NCBI GenBank assembly: GCA_002405435.1
Contig: DHLU01000169.1
Span: 2,436-10,668 of the forward strand
Length of the DNA stretch: 8,233 nt
Direction: 5' to 3'
From: Flavobacteriales bacterium UBA4660
GTDB lineage: Bacteria; Bacteroidota; Bacteroidia; Flavobacteriales_D; Sanyastnellaceae
The position numbers and the translations under genes are program-made. Below, in pieces: positions 1 to 6,800 of the stretch. Below the pieces are notes generated by a model. The model was not told the DNA's origin and searched no databases. It saw only the letters and a program-made list of their open reading frames with translations. Numbering within the stretch: the stretch's first letter is position 1; the number at the start of each line of letters is the position of its first letter.

Positions 1-1162
1 CACCGAAGATCGTGCGGCCGCCTTCCTCCCTTATCATTTCAAAAAATTCGCGGTCATCACTCTCGATGGCTTGATGGAAGTACGGGTCAGCGTTTACCGC
101 CACGTAGAGGGTATCGGTCTCTATCGGGTATGTTTCTGTCAGGCGTGCGCTCTGTTTGTAGGCATCGGCTACGCGCGCGCCTTTCCAAAGGAGAATACCG
201 ATTCCGCAGAGAAAGACCACGGTCAACCCCCATCCCAGTCCGCGTATTTTGGTACGGATGCCAAACAGCAGTTTGATACCCCTATAGATCAGCAAAATGC
301 AGGGGGCAGCCATCACGAGCATGATGCCGGTCAGCAACCAGCCGGCCGTTCCGGTGTTCCCAAACCAATAGGTGTCAAGCTGGCTGAATGAAACTTCCCT
401 GCTGCCAAGGGGCGACAGATTCGCCGTAAACAGAGCGCCGAGTATTCCGATTAGAAAGATCAACCCGAAAATCAACATGAACACGCCCAGCGCCTTCGCC
501 ATGAAATTGCCTACAGCCCTGGCAGCCTGCCGCCCGCTGCGTTCTGCCTTCTGCGCAAAACGTGCACCGGATGACTTCATTTTTTCAGACGCAGCGCGGG
601 CCTCCTCGTTGACCTTCCTCCTGATGCTTTCAACATTGACTGGCTCTCCGGCCATCTGCAGCTTTTCTGCCGTGGTCTCCGCTGCCGGTATCACGCCCCA
701 GAGAATGAGGTAAACTAACAAGACCGTTCCGGCGCTCACCAGAAGCAATACAATAGCAGCTACCCTAAGAATCAGCGGATCCCAGCCCAGGTAGTGCGAC
801 AACCCTGAACATACGCCGCCCACCTCCGCATCATCTGTGTCGCGGTAAATGCGCCGGTTGCGGTTTCTGATGTGCGACTCCTCTGAGGGCGGCGCTTCAC
901 TGCCGCCGTAGTCTTCGGGTTTTCCCATCACCGCAATAACCTGGTTGACCTCCGGCGTCTGCACCACCGTGCGGCCTTCTCCCAACAGGTCGCGAAACAA
1001 TTCCGCAATGCGCGATTCAATGTCCTGCATAATCTCCTGCTGTCCGGGATCACCACTGAAATTGGCCTTGATCCGGTCTAGGTAGTTCTTCAATGCCTGG
1101 TAGGCATCTTCCTCGATATGGAATACGCTGCCACCGAGGTTTATCATAATCGTCTTATTCAT
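1..1162 (-). CDS. PspC domain membrane protein (3' end beyond left edge)
   Basis: The open frame begins at ATG 1162-1160 and reads 387 codons without a stop to the window edge, so the C-terminus is missing. Residues 1-60 (MNKTIMINLGGSVFHIEEDA onwards) match the conserved N-terminal region of Bacteroidota PspC proteins. A PspC domain follows at about 103-160, with GGVCSGLSHYLGWDP and a hydrophobic hairpin. Next comes a charged, probably helical linker (about 163-218, including KLQMAGEPVNVESI), then hydrophobic segments at about 222-247, 273-296 and 308-327, and the start of an extracytoplasmic part. PspC proteins are linked to envelope (phage-shock) stress; in Bacteroidota the role is inferred. 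The start overlaps the PadR stop as ATGA, suggesting translational coupling and control by that regulator. The family assignment is confident, the exact function is not. The plus-strand frames across this stretch are shadows of this gene. Confidence 0.93.
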   Translation of the reverse strand, partial: MNKTIMINLGGSVFHIEEDAYQALKNYLDRIKANFSGDPGQQEIMQDIESRIAELFRDLLGEGRTVVQTPEVNQVIAVMGKPEDYGGSEAPPSEESHIRNRNRRIYRDTDDAEVGGVCSGLSHYLGWDPLILRVAAIVLLLVSAGTVLLVYLILWGVIPAAETTAEKLQMAGEPVNVESIRRKVNEEARAASEKMKSSGARFAQKAERSGRQAARAVGNFMAKALGVFMLIFGLIFLIGILGALFTANLSPLGSREVSFSQLDTYWFGNTGTAGWLLTGIMLVMAAPCILLIYRGIKLLFGIRTKIRGLGWGLTVVFLCGIGILLWKGARVADAYKQSARLTETYPIETDTLYVAVNADPYFHQAIESDDREFFEMIREEGGRTIFG

Positions 1163-1494
1163 GGTTGTGCGATTTTGGTTGTTTGGTTTACGGCATGGGC
1201 GAGGTCTTCCCAGGTGCTCCTCAACTCGGCGAGAAACTGGCGACCTGATTCAGTTAACTGGTAGTATTTGCGAGGAGGACCCTGGGTGCTTTCTTCCCAG
1301 CGGTAAGACAACAGCCCGTCGTTCTTGAGCCGTGTCAGCAGCGGGTACAAGGTACCTTCCACCACGATCAGGCGCGCCTGCTTGAGCCCCGACAGGATGT
1401 CGCTGGGATAGGCTTCGCCCTTAGAGAGTACACCGAGAATACAAAATTCCAGTACCCCCTTCCTCATTTGTGCTTTGGCATTTTCTATATCCAT
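1159..1494 (-). CDS. PadR-family transcriptional regulator
   Basis: This 111-residue protein is a compact PadR winged-helix repressor of usual length for the small subfamily. The helix-turn-helix and wing cover about residues 10-80. Family signatures are RKGVLEFCILGVLSKGEAYP (11-30), VVEGTLYPLLTRLKNDGLL (44-62) and GPPRKYYQLTESG (72-84). A short C-terminal helix (about 86-105) should serve dimerisation. Proteins with nearly this sequence sit directly before PspC genes in many Bacteroidota. Its TGA lies within the PspC start (ATGA), and its start is 20 bp after the stop of the small exported protein gene, so all three probably share one transcript. PadR proteins usually bind inverted repeats near their own promoter; one candidate is at 1929-1945. 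The effector signal is unknown. No Shine-Dalgarno sequence is seen. Confidence 0.96.
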   Translation of the reverse strand: MDIENAKAQMRKGVLEFCILGVLSKGEAYPSDILSGLKQARLIVVEGTLYPLLTRLKNDGLLSYRWEESTQGPPRKYYQLTESGRQFLAELRSTWEDLAHAVNQTTKIAQP

Positions 1495-1514
1495 GGGAAA
1501 TGGTATTCTGCAGC

Positions 1515-1862
1515 TTAGACAACTGCGAGTTTCAACTTGAACTCATAATGCACTGAGGGAAGATCGTGGGTAAAAATCCGCTGACCCCCACCCAGACACT
1601 GGATGATGTGCCGCTTCATAAGTGCACTCGGGCAATAGAGTTCGACCAGGCTAAGCGTGCCTTCCGCGGAGACAAATACATGCAGGTAGGCATAGATTGC
1701 TGAGGAATCGGTCGAAAAGCCATCATTCACCGCCTGCCCAAGACGCTGTGACAGTAATTCAGAAGGGTCGGGCGTCTGGGGAGTCGGGCCGGTCAGACCC
1801 ATTGTGTAGCCAGGAATCGTAAAAAACGAAGCTAACATGCTAATTATCAGTATTTTTTTCAT
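1515..1862 (-). CDS. Small exported protein of unknown function
   Basis: This gene encodes 115 residues, starting at ATG 1862-1860. The N-terminus (MKKILIISMLASFFTIPGYT) is a clear Sec signal peptide with a lysine-rich start, a hydrophobic core and likely cleavage near residue 20. A proline-rich linker (24-33) follows. The remainder has the pattern of a small alpha/beta domain: an alternating strand YAYLHVFVSAEGTLSLVELY (57-76), a helix with two cysteines nearby (Cys77, Cys89), a GGG turn (91-93) and a final strand YEFKLKLAVV. The strand-turn-strand pattern loosely recalls small periplasmic Bacteroidota proteins resembling the TonB C-terminal fold, but I do not recognise a named family. It is the first gene after the promoter candidate and lies 20 bp before the PadR gene, so it is probably under PadR control and may act in the envelope. 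Confidence 0.8.
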   Translation of the reverse strand: MKKILIISMLASFFTIPGYTMGLTGPTPQTPDPSELLSQRLGQAVNDGFSTDSSAIYAYLHVFVSAEGTLSLVELYCPSALMKRHIIQCLGGGQRIFTHDLPSVHYEFKLKLAVV

Positions 1863-1905
1863 GTTGGTAGGTATTGTTGTTGGTGTAACCCTGTAATTGT
1901 CGATG

Positions 1906-1913
1906 CAAATATA
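1906..1913 (-). promoter_or_regulatory. Candidate Bacteroidota -7 promoter element
   Basis: On the minus strand this reads TATATTTG, an exact match to the Bacteroidota sigma-ABfr -7 consensus TAnnTTTG. It would place transcription start near 1899-1900 and give a 5' leader of about 37 bases before the small exported protein gene. No good TTTG -33 element lies at the usual distance upstream; that zone is instead next to an inverted repeat, which fits a regulated promoter. The eight-base motif can occur by chance in AT-rich DNA, so confidence is moderate. Confidence 0.5.
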
Positions 1914-1928
1914 TAGGCATTGAACTGA

Positions 1929-1945
1929 ACTATGCTATACATAGT
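1929..1945. promoter_or_regulatory. Inverted repeat, candidate PadR operator
   Basis: The sequence ACTATG-CTATA-CATAGT has perfect 6-bp arms around a 5-bp centre. It ends 15 bp upstream of the -7 candidate on the minus strand, roughly -30 to -46 from the inferred start, so a bound dimer could block RNA polymerase. AT-rich dyads with TATG/CATA arms fit the general style of PadR-family operators. Assignment to the PadR protein encoded in this operon is inferred from position. Confidence 0.4.
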
Positions 1946-2076
1946 ACCTAAAAATTTGTTAAAACCGTTACATACGGCTTCCCGCCAGCAAAACGCTCAA
2001 AGGAACACCGTATGCTATTTTGACTTTTTCCAGAAAAACCGGTTCCGAACCCATCGTTTTAACACCGGACCTTGCC

Positions 2077-2088
2077 GTTGTTAACAAC
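2077..2088. promoter_or_regulatory. 12-bp perfect palindrome upstream of phosphatase gene
   Basis: GTTGTTAACAAC is a perfect 12-bp palindrome ending 42 bp before the ATG of the Ppx/GppA gene. Its position suits an operator or part of the promoter/leader region, but no regulator can be named. A palindrome of this length may also arise by chance. Confidence 0.3.
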
Positions 2089-2130
2089 AAAAGTTGCCCA
2101 CCGCGTCACAAGCGGTTTTTTTTGACGTGA

Positions 2131-3021
2131 ATGAAGTTTGCAGCCATCGACATCGGATCCAACGCCATTCGCCTGCTTATCGAAGAGGTTCGACGCAACG
2201 GAGAAGAATACCTGATTGAAAAGGTGTCGCTCACCCGTGTCCCCGTTCGCCTGGGTGATGATGTATTCGTAAAGGGGAAAATTCCAAAAATCAAGGCCGA
2301 ACAACTCATCAAAACCATGAAGGCCTTCTGGTACCTGATGGATGTTCACGAGGTAGAGTATTTTATGGCCTGTGCCACCAGCGCTTTTCGTGAGGCGGGT
2401 AACCGCGCAGAAGTCGTGGCGCGTGTCAAACGTGAAGCGAATATTCCCATCCATATCCTCACGGGCCGTCAGGAAGCCGACTTCATTTTCAGCAACTTCC
2501 AAGCCCAGAATATCAGCAAAACAGGAAACTATCTCTACATAGACGTAGGCGGTGGAAGTACCGAAATCACCCTGATCAGCAAGGGCAAGCGCATCAAATC
2601 ACGTTCTTTCAATATCGGCACGGTACGGTCGCTTTTCGGCAAGGTGAAAAGTGGTGAGTGGAATAAAGCGGTCGAATTTGTGAGGAATGCAAAACAGGCA
2701 CGTACTACGCTCATTGCCATGGGCACGGGCGGCAACATCAATGCCCTGCATAAAATGGCCGGAAAAAAGCCCACTGAGATGCTCACCTACGCCGAAATTG
2801 CCGGGCAAGCCGCGCTCCTGTCCTCATACTCCTACGAAGAACGCATAGCAAGGCTAAGGCTTAAACCTGACCGCGCCGATGTCATCGTGCCGGCTGCTGA
2901 AATATATCTCCGGCTTATGAAAGCGGCCCGGATCAGCAACATGCTTGTGCCCAAAATCGGACTCTCAGATGGCATCATCCTCGACCTTTTCCGGCAATGG
3001 CAAGACCGGATAATCAAATAA
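2131..3021 (+). CDS. Ppx/GppA-family phosphatase (exopolyphosphatase-like)
   Basis: This cytosolic protein of 296 residues belongs to the ASKHA-fold Ppx/GppA family, which removes phosphate from polyphosphate ends or from pppGpp. Motifs in order are the first phosphate loop DIGSNAIRLLI (7-17), ATSAFREAGN (82-91), TGRQEADF with the probable catalytic Glu115, the second phosphate loop IDVGGGSTEI (137-146), GTGGNI (198-203), LKPDRADVIVPAAEI (244-258) and GLSDGII (277-283). The length equals the two N-terminal ASKHA subdomains; the C-terminal HD-like extension of E. coli Ppx and GppA is absent, as is usual for short Bacteroidota members. An in-frame TGA directly precedes the ATG, so the start is firm. 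It is the first plus-strand gene after the divergent region. Choosing between polyphosphate and pppGpp as substrate is not possible from sequence alone. Confidence 0.95.
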   Translation: MKFAAIDIGSNAIRLLIEEVRRNGEEYLIEKVSLTRVPVRLGDDVFVKGKIPKIKAEQLIKTMKAFWYLMDVHEVEYFMACATSAFREAGNRAEVVARVKREANIPIHILTGRQEADFIFSNFQAQNISKTGNYLYIDVGGGSTEITLISKGKRIKSRSFNIGTVRSLFGKVKSGEWNKAVEFVRNAKQARTTLIAMGTGGNINALHKMAGKKPTEMLTYAEIAGQAALLSSYSYEERIARLRLKPDRADVIVPAAEIYLRLMKAARISNMLVPKIGLSDGIILDLFRQWQDRIIK

Positions 3022-3103
3022 TGCCGGTGCCTTCAGGACACAAATCTTAACAAAAAATAAACCTCGGCAGGTGCGGGCCCCTGACGACCTTCGCATAACC
3101 CGC
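3022..3103 (+). other. Spacer between phosphatase and secreted-protein genes
   Basis: These 82 bp hold no clear terminator with a T-tract and no TAnnTTTG promoter. An A-rich patch (3049-3062) is followed by a GC-rich patch (3063-3083). Either a diverged promoter lies here or the downstream pair is transcribed by readthrough from the phosphatase gene. A GTG at 3071 is in frame with the next gene but is not favoured as its start. Confidence 0.4.
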
Positions 3104-3787
3104 ATGGCAAAGAATTACTTCCCGCTCGTCTGTCTTTGGTTGCTCACCTGCACGCTACAGGCTCAGCTGTTTACCTATTCGCCCGTCGCGATGCAATATG
3201 TCGAATTGCCGATGGACATGACCACCGAGTTCTATACCTACATTACCAACGCGACCGAAGATACACTCCGCATCGAATGGAGGAAAATTGAAGACACCCT
3301 GCCCGAGGCGGGAGACCCGGGTTCAGGCTGGTTCACGGAAATGTGCGACTTCGGATCGTGCTGGGACCATCTGCCCAACAACGCGGTGATGATTCCTCCC
3401 ATTCCCCCGGGTGGCGCAGGGTTTATCAAATTGCTGATAAATCCCCAGAACCTGCCGGGGGCCGGTGCTGTCCACTATTGGGTGTACCCCGAAGACCAGA
3501 TGGAACTTCATGAAGATGTGTGGTTCTATGTATGGACACCCGGACTCAGCGTGCAGCCAACTGAACAAGCCTCCGTGAGGATATATCCGAATCCGGCTGC
3601 AGACCACCTGGTGATTGAATCTTCCGAACCTGGCTTGTACCACCTCTACGACGCCTCGGCCCGACTCGTGCAGTCGTTTAACGCCGCCGGTCCGGCAAGG
3701 TTTGTCTATCCGGTTCAACACCTGAGCCCCGGCTGCTACTTCCTGCATACCCCTTCCGCTCAAAAAATTTCTCTCCTCATCGAATAA
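3104..3787 (+). CDS. Small T9SS-secreted protein with Ig-like N-terminal domain
   Basis: I choose ATG 3104 (227 residues) because it places a textbook signal peptide at the N-terminus (MAKNYFPLVCLWLLTCTLQA, cleavage near residue 20). The in-frame GTG at 3071 would add eleven charged residues before it. Residues about 22-148 form a predicted beta-sandwich with a WFTEMCDFGSCW segment (Cys81, Cys86) that may form a disulfide; I recall similar Cys-containing Ig-like domains in other Bacteroidota secreted proteins, but cannot name the family. Residues about 153-227 are a type A T9SS sorting domain: VRIYPNPAADHLVIE (158-172), YHLYDASARLVQ, LSPGCYFLH and a hydrophobic end (ISLLIE). It should cross the outer membrane by T9SS and be released or anchored to surface lipopolysaccharide. 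The protease gene starts 15 bp downstream, so the two are probably co-transcribed. A role as partner of that protease is speculation. Confidence 0.88.
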   Translation: MAKNYFPLVCLWLLTCTLQAQLFTYSPVAMQYVELPMDMTTEFYTYITNATEDTLRIEWRKIEDTLPEAGDPGSGWFTEMCDFGSCWDHLPNNAVMIPPIPPGGAGFIKLLINPQNLPGAGAVHYWVYPEDQMELHEDVWFYVWTPGLSVQPTEQASVRIYPNPAADHLVIESSEPGLYHLYDASARLVQSFNAAGPARFVYPVQHLSPGCYFLHTPSAQKISLLIE

Positions 3788-3802
3788 ATCTCTTTACCTG
3801 CA

Positions 3803-6800
3803 ATGAAATTATTCTACATCATGCCGCTCTGCGCCGCATTGCTCGTGCCATCCATCGCACACATGCAAGTGACCTTTACCGGAGAGAATGAAGGCAACCT
3901 CTCCCTGACCTGCGACGCAGCCTCGTTTGGCCATACCACGGTCAACACTCCACAGGGCCCAGCCTGGATTCTTACTCTTCCGGATGGAGCCCCCCTGCTC
4001 AGGGCCGGTGCACCAGACCTCCCGCGCATCACGGTTCCGCTCATCGTAGACGACTCACGCAACATGGAGGTTTCCATCATCACATCCGAATTCGTTGAAT
4101 ACAGCGATATTGATGTGGCGCCTTCCAGGGGCAATCTTTACCGTACCACCGATCCTGCAACGCTCCCACTGAGTTATGGCTCGGTGTACAGCGCAAACGA
4201 ATTTTACCCTGGCACCCTCGCTGCGCTTGACGAACCCTTTATTCAAGGCGTCGTTCGTGGACAAACACTGCACTTTTATCCCTTGCAGTACAATCCGGTT
4301 ACACGCGTGCTCCGCCACTACACCCACCTTGAAGTTGTTGTGAAGGTCACCGAATTGCCCGGAGCGAATGCACTCACGCAAGGCAACCAGCGCGTCAATG
4401 CGCTCCTTAACGAAACATACGCCGGACGATACCTCAACTACGATCCGTCTCGCTATGAGGTTGTCGGAGAATTGGGCAATATGCTCGTTATAACCGACGG
4501 AGACTACCTCGATGAACTCGCGCCCTGGGTGCAATGGAAAAAGGAAAAAGGCATTGCGACGGAAGTCGTAGATGTGGCAGACATCGGAACAACGGTCAGT
4601 GCCATTAATGCCTTTGTCGAAAACTACTACAACGATAACGGGCTGACCTACCTCGTGCTCGTCGGCGACGAATTGCAGATTCCCACCCTGTTGGTAAACA
4701 ATGGGGGAGGGCAGGGTTACTGTGATGCCTGCTACGGCTACATCTCCGGTGCCGACAGCTATGCCGAAATCCACGTGGGCCGCATCATCGTGCATACCGA
4801 AACCGAATTACCGGGTGTTATTACCAAGATACTCGAATACGAAAAGACACCTTATGTAGCGACCGACTGGTTCAGCGTAGCCATGGGCATCGGCTCTGAC
4901 GAAGGCGCCGGTATCGGTGATGAAGATGAGGCAGACTGGCAGCACCAGAACGAAATCAAGGAAGACCTGCTCTCTTTTACCTATTCGAGCGTATGGGAAA
5001 AATATGATGGCAACCACAATGCGTCGTCACCCACCGGTGGCGCAACGGCAGACAATGCAGGCTCTCCACCTGCCTCTACGCTCACTGATGTAATTGAAAA
5101 CGGCTGTTCTCTCATCAATTACACCGGCCACGGAAGCCATACGAGCATCGTAACCGGCAGCTATAACAACGCCCAAATCAATGCACTCACCAACTTCCAC
5201 CTGTATCCTTACTTTATCGTGGTAGGTTGCTGCACCGGAGATTTCGATGATGATGACGCCAGCGGCGACACCTTCGGCGAAGCCTGGCTGAAGAGCATGG
5301 ACGGCAGCAACCCGGCCGGTGGTATCGGTGGCGCTTTCTCAAGCGTTTACCAAAGCTGGGCCCCGCCGATGGAAGGCCAGGACGAAATGGTGCACATTAT
5401 CTCCGGGCTGGTCGGTTACGAAACCCGGCATACCCTCGGCAGCATACACACCAACGGTTGCGCCAGCATGAATGACGTGTACGGAAATGACGGCGATGAG
5501 ATGACTGATACCTGGCACCTCTTCGGGGATCCCACCGTGCAACTGAGAACAGCCTACCCCACAAGCATCGATGTGGATCACCTCAGCCAGGTGTTTTTCG
5601 GCACCAGCGAAATCGAAATTTCATGCAACGTCGAAGACGCTGTGGTGTGCATCACGCGCGAAGGGGAAATTCTCGGATGGGGCATCACCAGCGGTGGATC
5701 GGTATCTATTGAAATCCCCACCCTCATTGAACCGGCCGAACTGCTGGTGACCGCCACAGCTTTCAACACCGTTCCCTCCCAGACTTACATTGAGGTGGTG
5801 CCTGCCGAAGGTCCCTATGTCATCGATGAAGACCAGGTACTCGACGACAGCACCGGCAACAACAACGGACAAGCCGACTATGGCGAGACCGTGCTGCTGG
5901 ATGTATCCCTCAACAATGTGGGCATCGAAATGGCCGCGGGCGTTACTGCGGTGCTCTCAACGGCCGATCCCAATGTTACCATCACCGATAACACAGAGTT
6001 CTACGGTGATGTCAATCCGGGCGATATTCCGATGGCCGACAATGCCTATGCCTTTATCGTGGCCGATGGCGTAACGGATGGCCATGTGGTCAATTTTGAA
6101 CTGGAGATAACCGATGTGGAACTCAATACCTGGAACATGGACTTTAACGTAGTGCTCAACGCGCCCGAGCTGGCCTGTCCGGTCACCATCACGGTCGATG
6201 ATGCAACCGGCAACGACAACGGTCGCATCGAAAGCGGCGAAATAGTCCAAATCAGTGTGACACTCTCCAACAATGGTCACTCAGAGGCAGTCGCTTCAAT
6301 GGCAACACTTTCAACCCCCAGCGAGTACCTCACCATTATCGAACCCACCCAGGCGCTGGGTATGATCGGTGCATCAGAATCAGTAGTCGCCGTATTCTCG
6401 GTGGTGGCGGCGGCTGATATTCCCGACGGCACGAACGCCGCGCTCGCTTTTGTGGCTGAAGCGGGTCTATACAACACGAGCTGCTCCTTCGAAAAAACCC
6501 TCGACGTCATCATCGAAGACTCGGAAACCGGAGTAATTGATGGATTCAACTGGCAACTGGACGGTGACCAGGACTGGTTTGTGACCACTCAGATGCCCTA
6601 TGAAGGGGAATATTGCATGCAGAGCGGTGATATCGGCAACAACCAGGTGACCACGCTGAAAACGACCATGACCATTCTCGAGGCCGGTAACATCGAATTC
6701 TCTTACCGCACCGATACTGAGTCAGGCTTTGACTTCCTGATTTTCAACATCAATGGAAACACCCTCGGCGAATGGAGCGGCGAAAGTGACTGGACCCAGG

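Larger units (their letters stand above)
1863..2130. other. Divergent intergenic region with regulatory signals
   Basis: This 268-bp stretch lies between the minus-strand PadR/PspC operon and the plus-strand phosphatase gene, so it should hold the promoters of both. I see no convincing open reading frame or structural RNA. It contains a TAnnTTTG promoter candidate for the minus operon, a 6-bp-arm inverted repeat upstream of it, and a 12-bp palindrome 42 bp before the phosphatase start. Its left part (about 1900-1965) is visibly more AT-rich than the flanking genes. No full TAnnTTTG match is found for the plus strand; AAAATTTG at 1951-1958 is one base off. Confidence 0.7.

Noticed and set aside
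71..713. Two plus-strand open frames of about 110 codons at the left edge
   Set aside because: They lie opposite the PspC gene, which has strong family similarity over its whole length; the plus-strand products have no recognisable features.
2037..2051. Overlapping short palindromes AACCGGTT and GGTTC-C-GAACC
   Set aside because: They are too short and GC-balanced to separate from chance, and there is no matching promoter context.
2104..2127. CGTCA-N14-TGACG inverted repeat just before the phosphatase ATG
   Set aside because: It has only 5-bp arms with a long spacer; it could form neither a convincing hairpin nor a typical operator.
2059..2502. A 147-codon minus-strand open frame overlapping the phosphatase start
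   Set aside because: It is antisense to conserved Ppx/GppA motifs and runs across the likely promoter region; it has no family features.
3071..3103. GTG start at 3071 for the small secreted protein
   Set aside because: It would put charged residues before the signal peptide; ATG 3104 gives a normal one.
3140..3166. Possible lipoprotein signal (LLTC) in the small secreted protein
   Set aside because: Thr before Cys is a poor lipobox, a good signal peptidase I site follows (LQA-Q), and a T9SS sorting domain is present.
4055..4795. A 246-codon minus-strand open frame inside the protease gene
   Set aside because: It is antisense to the conserved propeptide and catalytic domain; its product looks like a reverse-strand shadow, without recognisable motifs.
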